NCBI RefSeq assembly: GCF_001858045.2
Contig: NC_031965.2
Location: 32,331,184 to 32,395,183 of the forward strand
Direction of reading: 5' to 3'
DNA length: 64,000 bases
DNA from: Oreochromis niloticus
Lineage: Eukaryota > Chordata > Actinopteri > Cichliformes > Cichlidae
Shown one piece after another: positions 37,182 through 48,491 of the stretch. The notes below the pieces were generated by a model. That model was not told the DNA's origin. It saw only the letters and a list, made by a program, of their open reading frames with translations, and made no database searches. Numbering within the stretch: position 1 is the stretch's first letter; each line of letters starts with the position of its first letter. A program made the translations under genes and the position numbers.

Positions 37182-37562
37182 GGTACAGATCAACCAGGTT
37201 CTAACCAAAGCTAATTACCAACACCACTCCCTTGACCATAAAAGTAATAATAATTTTTAATAATTTTTAATTGTAATGTTGTAAAACTAAGTATCTAAAA
37301 TAAACAACATAAAACAAAGCACAACCTTAATACAAAACACTGGCAGCATGTGTGCATATGCACAACTAGTTAATGTTGTGATCGAAGGCCAGATTTTAAC
37401 TGAGATTGTAGCAAGTTTTAAAAAAAATCCTGATTCTTCTTTAACGGACAGGTTTCTAAAAATTATATTATGAGAGTGCAGTTTGTGCAAAGGAAGTCTT
37501 CAAATATCTATCTCTGCAGATTTCTTCTTCTGTATTTTTGGTATTGGTGGCAGTACAGTTAA

Positions 37563-38271
37563 GCTGGGCATACACTGTGCGATTTTTTTTCAGTCGCATT
37601 ATTCAGCTTCTGCTCAAACTGCACGATTGACTCGCAGGGGTTAGAAGTTCGCAGATCACGATGCAGGGTCTCACACTATACGGCCCGATGCTCTGATGCG
37701 ACCTGAGTGCTCACACTGTGCGTCCATAAAAATCAAGGTTATAACAGAAATTCTGTCACTCACTCTCCCTCTCTCTGTCTTTCACTCACACAGACACGCA
37801 CACCACCACCATCAACCTTGCTAAATTGCTAATGAAAAACATTGATCAGGCAGCTGTGATTGAGCAGCAGTGTAGAGCCAACTATTTTCACAGTTGTTGT
37901 GGTCGTGATAATTTTGTGAGGTCACATCGAAAAGGCTCGGATGAGCTTTCCAAAGTTCTACAAGTGCCTCCATCGCTTGTGTCCAGATCACACGCTGCAT
38001 TGCCGCACTACTCCGTCTTTTTCACTGACATTTATGTGTTTGCGCGTGCGCAGTGTGAGCGGCTGTGGTAACACACTCACGACGGTCGTCACGACCATGC
38101 GATTGATGATCGGGAGCTGGTCGTGAGGTGTTAATCGCTTCTCGTTACCCCACGTATACTACACGATGCACGACACACGATGAAGGCGAAACTTGGGCCG
38201 ATCACCAAAACAGTCGCACGACTCAAAAATCGGCTCAAAATGGGCCAAAAATCGCAAAGTGTATACCCAGC
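37563..38271. mobile_element. 709-bp TIR element (MITE-like), TTAA-type target
   Basis: The left end GCTGGGCATACACTGTGCGA and the complement of the right end GCTGGGTATACACTTTGCGA form a clear terminal inverted repeat continuing into ATTTTT. The left flank is TTAA and the right ATTA, consistent with a decayed TTAA duplication (piggyBac or Kolobok type), though this is uncertain. The interior is CpG-rich compared with the surroundings and has no transposase. Confidence 0.7.
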
Positions 38272-40291
38272 ATTAGTAAAGTCTGGATATAAAGCAATTT
38301 TGCAGCACATGTCCAAATGATGCCCTAAGAATCCAAATACTAAAAAAAAAAAAAAAATACTTAAAACATCAGATAAAAACCATCTAGTTCAAACGCTGTG
38401 GTTCTGGTCTGATGTGGAGTTTGCCCCTTACATTTTGTAATGAGGGAATCCAATTGCATGTATTTCATAGAACGGTGCATCTTCCAAGGCCCCTTTTGGT
38501 GTTCAGCAAAGAATAACAGATAAACGTGAAAGCAATTAATACAGGGATATGCATTTGAATTGTCCTGTTATTATATCATTATTGAGTAATTTCACTGAGA
38601 GCTGAGAACATTGTTCACTAAAGAAACGACATGAAGGATAAATTTGTATCTACAGGATGTGCGTGGTTGAGAGTTTTTTCTTGGTACCCATGGTGTCTTT
38701 TACATTTTGAAAGCTGCTCACTCTGTGCAGACACTTCGTATGGGATGCTTTTTATCCAGGTAGACATACTTGTGCCAAATAAAGGCTAAACATGATAAAT
38801 GAGTAGCAACTGTGGCTCTAAGATCAGTAGGGAAGTAGTGGAGAAGGGATTAGCACCTGCGGGTTGTATACATCGGTATATATTGCATTGTAATTCATTT
38901 TAAAATCATTCTGTTACTCCAGCGTGGTCTTTATTGATGTATATTTGTTTCTTATTGAGTTTATAATTGGAGGTGCTGTTGTGCTGGACTTTTTAGTGCA
39001 GTACCACTTGTCACACATTTTAATTAGTGAATTAGTGAAAAATATGTAAACTAAAAATAAGACTCAAAACATTGGAACTAATTGGTTAACATTTACATGC
39101 ATGTTCGTCTTTAATTGTAACACTGGCTCCAGACAAGATAGAACTCTTAAGCAAGTGTTGCTATGGTATAAAAAGCACACGGTATTCAGATCCAGGACAC
39201 CTTGCCCTTTTTGTTCTAGACGCCCTTTTCAGACTGAAATACCAAGGTAGCATTTTCAAACAGAGCATCACAGACATTGATCACTTGATGAGATACAATA
39301 CAAACATGCAACAAGTGTAAAGAACATTACCACTATGCATTTATATTCTGCTCACACGTAGCTCTGGTGGCTTTCTTTCTCTTACATGGATTTCACTGCT
39401 CATTATTCAGAGTTATCCTCTAAAAATATCATCAGACACTTAATTTCAGAGCTGAACCAGAACTGCTCTTAATACATGTCCACATCAATGCCTCATGTGC
39501 ATCACACGTGAGAAAGAAAATAGAGACAGAAAATAAATTACTCAAAAACAGTGATTGCAGTCTTGTATTGTACATGGAACTGGTACTGTATTAATAATTG
39601 AATTTACATGCAAAAGTTTTGAGCTAACTGCTCTGGTCAGATGCTGATTTATTTATTTATTTATTCATTCATTAAATTTTTTTGGTTAAACAGGCTGACA
39701 AATTTGAAATTGATTTCTAAGCTGTTTCATATTTTGTTGTGATTTGTGGTTACACTGTTGGACAGCACTTCCTTTAATTTTGCAAACATTTCTATTAAAT
39801 TTTAATCAGCTGTTTATCATTTTATTACTTTTATTTTAGATTATTATTGTTTCATTATTACTTTTTTCTGGCCTTTAATTTTATCTTAATTTTACTGATT
39901 TATTTTACTTATTTTTATTATTGTCAGAAAGCAGTGCTATTTTGTTGTATTCCATTTAAATAATAAAAACAGCATTTGTGGACATTTGTGTTGGTATAAA
40001 CTTTCTTTTTTTGTTTTTTAGAAATAATGTTCATTAGATAGCAAGAATATAGTGGCTGCTTTATTTGGGGGTTGGGGAGGGGTGGCAACATGTCCTTTTC
40101 AAGTCTTTTTCTAACGATGATGATCTTTGGTGTTGGTATTTTATAAACGTGTTCTCTGTATTGTAAGTGCATATTGACTGCATGTTATGTAAGGCAAAAA
40201 AAAAAAAAAAAAACTTTTCAGAAGAAATTCTTCACACTGAGAAGCATAGTGACTAACCTGAGCATCTGACGTGACATGCATTTTCCAGGAG
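38272..40291. other. No supported feature
   Basis: AT-rich, including T-rich simple sequence at about 39640-39930. Confidence 0.4.

Positions 40292-40335
<44 letters not shown>
40292..40335. repeat. TATC tetranucleotide microsatellite
   Basis: About 11 uninterrupted TATC units. A run of 18 or so A lies just to the left (about 40196-40213). Confidence 0.9.
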
Positions 40336-40399
40336 ACACTTGGCTTTATATATATATATAAATATATAAAGTAAAATAAAATAAAAACAAAAATAAAAA

Positions 40400-41193
40400 C
40401 AAACCAAAATATACGTGCAGTCGGATGAAAACAAAGAGAGGGAAGGTAGTCAGAACTGAGGGGATCTAACGAACAGAAGGCAACATTGCAGACATAGAGG
40501 AAAGCTACAAGTACCTGGGGATCCCACAGGTAAATGGGAACCATGAAGAAGCCGCTAGGAAAGCTGCAACCAACAAGTGCCTGCAGAGGGTCAGGCAAGT
40601 CCTGAGGAGTCCGCTGAACGGTAAGAACAAGATCCGAGCTATCAACACCTATGCCCTGCCCGTGATCAGTTTCAATGCTGGGAAAATAAGCTGGCCAAAG
40701 GAGGAGATAGAAGCCACTGACATCAAGACAAGGAAGCTCCTGACCATGCATGAAGGGTTTCACCCCGAGTCCAGCACCCTGAGGCTATATGCTAAGCAGA
40801 AGGAAGGAGGCTAGGGACTAGTGAGTGTCAACATCATGGTCCAGGATGAGGCAACGAACATCCACGAATACATCAGGAAGATGGCCCCAACTAGCAGCGT
40901 GCTCAGTGAATACCTCAGGCAGCAGAAACCCAAGAAAGAGGAGGAAGAGGAGGAGCCATCATGGAAGCACAGGCCCCTGCACGGTATGTACCACCAGCAG
41001 ATAGAGGAAGTTGCTGACATCCAGAAATCCTACCAGTGGCTGAATAAAGCTGGATTGAAAGACAGCACAGAGGCACTCATGGCAGCACAAGAACAAGCTC
41101 TGAGCACAAGATCCTTAGAGGCTGGGGTCTATCACACCAGGCAAGACCCCAGGTGCAGGGTGTGTAAAGATGACCCTGAGACAATCCAGCATG
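40400..41193 (+). pseudogene. 5' part of an RLE-type LINE ORF fossil
   Basis: This reads as the C-terminal third of a non-LTR retrotransposon protein: the region after the reverse transcriptase (SYKYLGIPQVNGNHEEAARK, then QRVRQVLRSPLNGKNKIRAI) and on to a zinc-finger start CRVCKDDPETIQH. It is 5'-truncated near 40400, after a TATC microsatellite. In-frame stops occur soon after the start (GGG ATC TAA) and at about 40812 (GGC TAG), so it is dead. The frame resumes at 41838 after an inserted element. I place it with the early-branching LINEs carrying a restriction-enzyme-like endonuclease (R2/R4/Rex6/NeSL group); the exact clade is uncertain. Confidence 0.75.
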
Positions 41194-41837
41194 TTGCGTC
41201 CCCCCCCACCGTGGAGGAGGCAAAGGTAGGAAGGAGACAGCAACACCAGACAACCACAATCAATGAGGGAGGAGGACAACAGGACAGTTAAGAATCAGGC
41301 AGGATTTATTGGTTTTCTTGCCTTGATAGTCAACTTAACAACAGAAAAAGGTAGGGGGAGGAGGACTGGGCGGTTGAGCCAAATCAAAGAAAGTAATAAA
41401 ACAAAAAGAGGTCGATAGCTTCCAGGGCCTAACTAAAACAAAAATGCAAAACAAAAGGCCTACCTAGCTGCTCGACAAAAAGTCAGTGAAAACATACAAA
41501 AGTGGCATCAACCGCATAACCTAGTGTGTCTAACAGTTTAAAACCTGCAACCAGTGTATAGGGTACCCCAGCTTACCTGTCCAGCCTCCCACCACACACA
41601 ATACAAAGAAGCCTTCACACAAATGTTTGTTATAAAGCAGAAGCCAGCAGCCACCAGCTGGCCAGGGAGCTGCTCATTTATAGTGATCCTCGGCATGTGA
41701 TTGGCCAACTGGGCCCAGACCGGCCAATAGACACATGCCAATCAACTTCGAATTGGCCAATAGGGGGAGGCTTGACACCTGAAAGATAAATAGAACACAA
41801 CAGCAAAGCCACATCTCTTGGCACGTAACACAGCACA
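41194..41837. mobile_element. 644-bp non-autonomous DNA element inserted in the LINE fossil
   Basis: Removing 41194-41837 joins the LINE reading frame exactly, restoring a Val codon and the run to the next Cys of the CCHC finger. The flanks carry a diverged 8-bp duplication (CCAGCATG at 41186-41193 and ACAGCACA at 41830-41837; the right copy is counted within the interval). The ends are weakly inverted (GTTGCGTCC at the left, complement of GGCACGTAAC at the right). An 8-bp duplication fits the hAT superfamily, but P-like and other superfamilies are not excluded. No transposase frame is present; a CCAAT-type motif (GGCCAATAG) occurs twice near the right end. Confidence 0.6.
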
Positions 41838-42320
41838 TAACAGCAGGGTGCAAGATGCTAGCAGGCAAGGCATACATGGAACGCCATAACCAAGTGGCCG
41901 GCATAGTGTACAGAAACATCTGTGCCAAATATGGCCTGGAAGTCCCGAGGTCAATATGGGAGATGCCCCCAAGGGTGGTGGAAAATAACCGAGCTAAGAT
42001 GCTGTGGGACTTCCAGATACAGATGGGCAAAATGGTGGTGGCTAACCAACCGGACATAGTGGTGGTAGACAAACAGAAGAAGACGGTCGTAGTAAGAGAT
42101 GTAGTGGTTCTGAACTGCAGCAACATCAGGAAGAAGGAACACGAGAAGTTTGAAAAATACCAAGGGCTCTGCGAAGAGCTTGAGAAGATGAGGAGTGGTC
42201 CCAGTGGTAATCGGAGCACTAGGTGCGGTGACTCCCAAACTAGGCGAGTGGCTCCAGCAGATCCCAGGAACAACATTGGAGATCTCTGTCCAGAAGAGCA
42301 CAGTCCTAGGAACAGGTAAT
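41838..42320 (+). pseudogene. 3' part of the RLE-type LINE ORF fossil
   Basis: Continuation of the fossil that breaks off at 41193. It completes the CCHC finger (AGC), then reads MLAGKAYMERHNQVAGIVYR and a nuclease-like segment with NQPDIVVVDKQ and a following VVVRDV, as in the PD-(D/E)XK-type endonuclease at the C-terminus of R2-like LINEs. After EELEKM (about 42190) the homologous frame shifts by one: the expected continuation (VVIGALGAVTPKLGEWLQQI) is readable in another frame up to about 42317. The copy ends near a short TG microsatellite. Confidence 0.75.
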
Positions 42321-42323
42321 GTA

Positions 42324-42342
42324 TGTGTGTGTGTGTGTGTGT
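42324..42342. repeat. Short TG microsatellite
   Basis: About nine TG units immediately after the LINE fossil. Confidence 0.85.
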
Positions 42343-43644
42343 CACTTTAAGCTATTTTAGGCTATTTTGTAGCCTGAGTTTACATTTCTTTAATGACTAT
42401 TTTTTACACTGTTTTTTTTTCTGTGCTAGACATATGAAAAGACCTGCAGGTGATAGATGGTGTAAGATCCAGGGTCGTTGCAAAGTGATGACTTTTCTTG
42501 CGCTGGTACAACATAGTGCTGGAGAGCTTAATAATGCACTGGTACTTAAGGGGTAGTTGGTTTATAATGGCATGTCCCGTGGGGGGCTCAAGTGACAATA
42601 TTGCAGGGGGTAAAGAAAATGGACTGTGATTAGGAAAGCAAAAATAATGAATGTCAAATTATTGAAGCTTTGGATTAAAACAGTAGTTTTACTCACTGCA
42701 GAAACTGGATATAGCATGTAAATTTGCCCAAACATAACAATTATGTGCATGCATATTGTTACAATTGTTAGTCGTGTAAATGAATGAATATATAATTCTC
42801 TATATTCATGTGTGGTTACTAGACAGTATAAAAGAACGTAAACCAATTCAAAAATGAGCCCATTTTGTTGCATATAATCATAGTCATTACTGCTACCAAG
42901 AGAAGATCTGGTGAAAAATGAGATTTGATGATTTCACAATTAGTAGAATTGAATTCAGACTAACAGCAGAAGCCATAGGTTCAGACGAAGAAGAAGAAGA
43001 GGAATCTGTTGACTGTCACGATTTGTTTTGCCAGAAACACATTTCTATCACTTTGGGCTTCTTTATCTGGCAAATTTTGAAGAAAAGGAGTTTGTTTCCA
43101 GTGTTTAATCTTACTGGATAGGATTTAAAGTTTTATTTTGTGGCTTTGCCCAAAATATTTTGTTTTGTTTGGAGAAAAAAAGGCCAGGACAGTAAAATGT
43201 TCCAGAACACATATTGCAAGTTTACCGTACATGTGTGGTTTCAGTTACTTCCTAAAACAAGTGAAGTATAAGATTAAAAATGAAAACATCACAATTGGAT
43301 TTGATGTGAATTGTGGAATTAAAAGAAAATATATCATTGCTAATATGGCTTGCATTAGTGCCACCTTATTAAAACTTTTATCAAGTGCGTAGTTGTAGTT
43401 ATTTTTATACACACTTTGCAAATGCGCTCATAAAGAGTTGGCGCTCAGTCCTTTTGAAGGTCATAAGCTTCGTCTGGCGTGAATGTCCAGGTGGTCTATT
43501 GTGTAAGGTGACCAGAGCGCAAGAAGCCCAAAGCAAGCGCGCTTACAGACACAACTAACTGTAAATGAAGTTCCAGGTCAGAGGTGAGAGATACACTTTG
43601 CTTGTGTGCATGTGTGCCTGCATAGTAACAGTTGATGCAAGAGG
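42343..43644. other. No supported feature
   Basis: AT-rich up to about 43400, then slightly GC-richer. No coding or repeat signature was recognised. Confidence 0.35.
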
Positions 43645-44003
43645 TGTTAAAATAAACATAAAATGAACAAGTCAACAGGAACCATCTGGAGGGGGAGACG
43701 GTTGAAGCAAACAGCCATGTATGGTAAAAATGTTGCTGATAATGGGAACTTGTCTAACTGTCATTAACTGTTAATCAATCATTAACTGTAACTGATGCAT
43801 GTTATGCTCTTTGCTGACGCAAGAAGGGGCTGAACCCTGACATATTAAAACCATTTTGAAGTGTGCTTTTTAGCGAAGATCTATGCTGATGTTGTTACAG
43901 TATACATCTTCTCACACGTGTGTTTAATAAAATCATCGTTTGACTGAACTCATCTGGGCCAGTGTTGGTTTGTTCTTATCCTCAATATTAAAGAATCAGG
44001 ACA
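43645..44003 (+). repeat. Possible solo LTR
   Basis: The segment has LTR-like order: a TATA-like ATATTAAAAC near 43842, about 95 bp later AATAAA (43927), and then a downstream region ending CAGGACA near 44003. No gag, pol or env frame lies on either side, and no target duplication or definite TG...CA boundaries could be fixed. A decayed DNA element is equally possible. Confidence 0.3.
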
Positions 44004-45604
44004 GAATCTATAATATTTCAAATGGTCAAATATACACATTGCCTTTTTTATTGACCTGTCATAGCTAGAGGGGGTTAAAAGATTGCTGAATAAACCACTG
44101 AGGGAAAATCAATCAAATTCCTATTACACTGACTTGTCTTTTTATTCTTTCATGCTGACAGACACTACTTAAGACATAAAACAACCTAATAGCTATTATG
44201 TTGCTATTACTGAATTCACCTGACCAGACTCATTAAGTGGGCTTGAGCTCTTCAAAGTGGTAGCAGCTGCTGTTGTTGTTGCTTTGATGCCAGTGGAGCT
44301 GGATTACTTTGCAGCAAGATTATGAGCTGCAGTTAGTGGATGCAAAACCTCATACTGGACAGGAGTGATACACTCTGCTGCGTCTACTCCCAGCTGCCTT
44401 TCATTTGTTTTGGTTCAAAGTCAAATTTAAGTGATCTGTTGAACAGAAAGGCTACAACAAGTCACACGCATAGCAATTTCACTTTCCACAAGCTGAAATC
44501 AGCAAACACAACTAATTTGGACATCTGTTCCTACTACACTGTCAAATTTTGCATTCTATTCACCATGTCTCTTCCTGCAACAATGCTCGTTAGTTTTACC
44601 TGTCTATCTCATGACATATAGCCTGATTGCTGTTTGTCTTGTCACTAACAATTAACTATTGCAATTTAAAGATGCACTCACAGAACTGACACCAAAACAT
44701 TGATTTTCCTTTCTTTCACATTTTCATAGGAAAACGTTGAACCAATCTGAATCAAGTGTATTGCCCCATTCATGTCATTGTAGGGATTTAATAATTAATT
44801 CAACGCAAACTAAAAGGTTGGTGATGTAATATGTAATGTGAATGACGTTTAATTTCATAATAGTTGTAAGCACAAGTTGATCAACAAAGTGCTTAGGGTA
44901 CAATTACATGACAAAAGCTTAAAGCAAAATATTAGGGTGTGAGAGGGAATATTCAAAACAATAATGTTGTCTTTATAATTTATTTTAATCTCTTTCATGA
45001 GAAATACTAGAATTCTAAGCTGTTGGTAAGAGTAGTTAAAGTGGCAGTGGACTAAAGCAACATCTGGACACAGCATATCTCCATCGATCCGTCTGTCCAT
45101 CCAGGGAATGTGAGGCAAATCTGTTTATGGCAACCCATCAAACACATTTTAATAGAAATGCCAGCATCATGATAATGCTAGAGCAAAATTCAAGTAATCC
45201 TCAAAGTCAAGGGGAATCTTCTGTAGGGAGCCACAGTTGTCTGCACAAAATATGATATTAAGGCAACCAGTTTGACTAATTTGGGATTAGACAGAGTAAC
45301 AGATGGACAGGTCAAAAATAGACCTGAAAAACCCATTAGCCATTAGCTAGTTTGTTTGAAGGGCTATGATGTGTTAGCTAATTGCCAAATTAAAGTTCTC
45401 AAAGCGATCCTACCTGAGGAACACCAGGTACTTTTAAAAGCATAACTACTTTTTTCCCAGTTACTCTGCTGGTTATAAAAGAGGAACCAAGTTGCCATTA
45501 AGAATTCAAAGCCAGTTCACTTTATTTTGGCTTAGTTAATTCACATTATCCTCAGTGAAAAGAGGAGAAGATAAATCAGTCTGCTTATACAGTGCCTAAG
45601 AATA
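44004..45604. other. No supported feature
   Basis: Intron-like spacer, AT-rich. Confidence 0.4.
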
Positions 45605-46115
45605 GGTCCTACATTTCATTGTAAATTTCAGCTAATTAGAAACTTACCTGCTAAAATGTTTGGAAGACTGAGGTAAAAGAGTAACAGAAAGAAAAAAGTA
45701 GATACATGTTGTAATACTTGGTGTTGCAGGTTTTCATGCAAATTGCATGTCAAGATCAGCCACTAGCATCATGCAAACAAACTACCTGTTATGTATTTGG
45801 AATATTTGGGAACAGCTTGTCCGAAGCAGCAAGGCCAGTTATATGCAACACCATGACAGAAGCAAGGAGTAAGTATGGCACACACTAATATACTACTAAT
45901 ATATAGCAGTGTGTTCATCAATTTCTGTTTCTAAAATTCGCTTAGGTGGGAACAAAAATGCAATTGTTTGCAGGGACATGTGGCAGAATCTGATAAAGGC
46001 CAGTTTGACAAGAAAAGTTTCCAAACTAGTCTGACTAGTGTGCATGTTTTCATTTTTACACCTTCACAAGTGGTTCTGCAAAATGGGGTTTGCAGTTAGT
46101 CCCTGTCATACGTTA
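45605..46115 (+). repeat. Local three-copy repeat, copy A
   Basis: Shares with copy B (46650-47095) the blocks TAAATTTCAGCTAATTAGAA, TGCTAAAATGTTTGGA and AACTACCTGTTATGTATTT in the same order. Its right half (CCAGTTTGACAAGAAAAGTT, CTAGTCTGACTAGTG, GTCCCTGTCATACGTTAC) reappears inverted in copy C. Spacing differs by small indels, so the copies are old. Confidence 0.6.
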
Positions 46116-46121
46116 CAGAAG

Positions 46122-46440
46122 AAAAAAAAAGACCCAAAAGAAGACCCTGGAGACAAGATAAAGCAGAAATGGATGCACTACACAGCAAACAGAGACTAAC
46201 ACACTTAACTTGACACAGAAGAACACAAGGGTAAATAACGCAAGCCTATACAAAATAAATCCTAAGTAAAATAGTAATGGGAATAAACAGGAATAGAAAA
46301 AAAATTAACTAAGACTCAGGATACGAGGCAAAAACAAACTAAGAAGTAAACAGAAGATCTGATAATAAACAAGACAAGAATATAATCCCCCCCCAAAAAA
46401 GTCTGGATTTTGAGTTTTTTGACCATGACAATGCCTGTAT
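46122..46440 (-). repeat. TGTCATG-ended interspersed repeat
   Basis: A-rich segment (AAGACCCTGGAGACAAGATA ... AAGACTCAGGATACGAGGC) ending GACCATGACA at 46440, the reverse complement of the family start. A run of eight C lies at 46387-46394. Confidence 0.4.
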
Positions 46441-46649
46441 TAATCCACTGTACCTGTCACTATGATAGATATCAAGAGCAAACTCGATTGCTGCCAGGTC
46501 ACTCCACTGTTTTAACATGTCTTTTGGCACATATCTGACTACATATGATTTTAATGTTAGGAAAGCCACATCAGAATATTTCTTTTTATTTTCTTTTTTT
46601 TGATCTCCTAATGTATTTAAATTTTGTCATTAAGTAGTAATAGGCTGTT

Positions 46650-47030
46650 GAGGAACAGTTCCTGCATTTTACTGTAAATTTCAGCTAATTAGAAATTTCC
46701 CTGCTAAAATGTTTGGATGACAAAACAGCAGAAATTTAACACAAAAAAACCATGCAAAATACTTGGGGTTGAAGGTTTCCGTGCAAAATGCACATCTACA
46801 TTTTCTCAACTTAACTATTTACAATAGTGATAAAAAAAAAAAAAGTCAGCTACTAGATCTATGCAAATAAACTACCTGTTATGTATTTAGAATGTTCTGG
46901 AGCAGTTTAGAATGTATGTATTTGTATTTAGAATGTCAAAAGCAGCAAGCTCAGTTATGTCTCTGCATTATAACAGAAGGAAATACTTTCCACATTGTAT
47001 TTGAATATAAAGTAAAGAGATGTTTATCAG

Positions 47031-47076
<46 letters not shown>

Positions 47077-47095
47077 ACTAAAACATGTGGCAGGG
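46650..47095 (+). repeat. Local three-copy repeat, copy B (direct)
   Basis: A direct copy of the left half of copy A, about 1.05 kb downstream. It carries an added A-run at about 46830 and a GT microsatellite at 47033-47074. The join after the microsatellite (AACATGTGGCAGGGAACAAA) resembles ACATGTGGCAGAATC of copy A. Confidence 0.55.
47033..47074. repeat. GT dinucleotide microsatellite
   Basis: About 20 uninterrupted TG units within copy B of the local repeat. Confidence 0.9.
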
Positions 47096-48164
47096 AACAA
47101 ATTCTAGAAACATTATAAATAGAATAAATATTCTGAAAGTAGACATATGTTCATTATTGGGGTTTTGTTTTTTGTTTTGATTAAAAATGCCCTTTTTTTT
47201 CTTTTTTTTTGCTTATTTGCTTTGTGAAAATCTGCCAGTTTTATTGGGTGAAGGGTACAAAGCACAGCCTGCCTCAATCAACTATACGAGGCTGCAGATG
47301 TTCTCTCTGAGAGCTGTTACACCTCTGCCATTGTGGGTATAGGTTCGGAAAGCATTACTTATTCCCTTTCCGTGACCAAACCTTTCCAACTGCATCAAGA
47401 ACTGAAACCCACACCTACTTGATCACAAACTTGATTTTGTTGCCTGCCTGTTTGTTTTCATATTCTCTATGATCCTGCTCATGTTTGAACCTCTGACCCT
47501 ATGAAAACAGGCTGCAGGCTTAGTATTGCCTTCCTGGTGATGTGTCTTAACTTACCACATGTTGGTAGATGCACATCTGTGGCCGTCAAGTTCACATTCA
47601 GTATATTATGTTATATTGTATGCTTAGCATATGGCCGTCTATTGATTTAGCAGAATTCTGATAAAACAGAAAGAAGAAGAGGAAGATTATAATATATCCA
47701 AAGAGTTTTGAACAAGAGTGCTTTATGGTCAGAGGGGGATATTTATACTAAAGCACATTTTCATTATGACTGAGTGTTGGTTGGCAAACACTGCATACTT
47801 TGGTAGAAGGCTACATCATATTGTTATGAAGTAGTCTGCCTTCCACGAAAAGCATGATTTAATTTAAAAAGGGAAGGCACAATACCCTGGAACAGTGCGG
47901 TCATATACTAATAGCAGTCTCTCAAAAAGAGTTCTGGTTTCATGTGAAGTCTCATTTTGTAATCACACCTCCACTTCAGCAGTTTTCTTCACATACCGGT
48001 CCAGAAAGACACTCCCTTCTTGTTTAATGAAAAATAAATTAACAAATAAACTTCCGAAATGTTAATTTCACAAGGCCTTAAATTAAACGGCCTACTACTT
48101 TTAAATGACAAACTTAAAATACATTAAGAGATCAATAAAAAAGGGGGAAAGAAGAAAAATACTG
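47096..48164. other. Spacer between copies B and C
   Basis: T-rich start (47160-47210), otherwise no feature. Confidence 0.4.
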
Positions 48165-48425
48165 ATGTTGATTTTGCTCCGTAAAGTAAGTTATGACAGG
48201 GACCAGTATCACTTGTGTAGGTGTGATATATGGTTTTGACAAAATGAAAGCATGCGCACTAGTCAGACTGGTTTGGAGACTTTTTCTGTCAAACTGACTT
48301 TTAGATTCTGTCACGAGTCCCTGTAAAGATAACAATTTTTTTCCCAGCACAAACTAATGTGAGTAACACACATTAATGAACACGCTGCCATATATTAGTG
48401 GGCATGACTTGTTACAGTTTGTATG
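48165..48425 (-). repeat. Local three-copy repeat, copy C (inverted)
   Basis: On the minus strand it matches the right half of copy A: AATATATGGCAGCGTGTTCA, CAGTTTGACAGAAAAAGTCT, CAGTCTGACTAGTGCGCATG and GTCCCTGTCATAACTTAC. Copies A and C are therefore an inverted pair about 2.1 kb apart. A CA microsatellite adjoins it at 48435-48490. Confidence 0.6.
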
Positions 48426-48433
48426 CGCACCTG

Positions 48434-48434
<1 letters not shown>

Positions 48435-48490
<56 letters not shown>
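48435..48490. repeat. CA dinucleotide microsatellite
   Basis: About 28 uninterrupted CA units beside copy C. Together with 47033-47074 it forms an inverted GT/CA pair 1.4 kb apart. Confidence 0.9.

Positions 48491-48491
<1 letters not shown>

Noticed and set aside
40323..40763. 146-codon minus-strand frame
   Set aside because: Antisense of the RLE-type LINE fossil joined to AT-rich simple sequence.
41674..42345. 223-codon minus-strand frame
   Set aside because: It is the antisense of the LINE fossil and its inserted element, and ends in a TG microsatellite translation (THTHTH).
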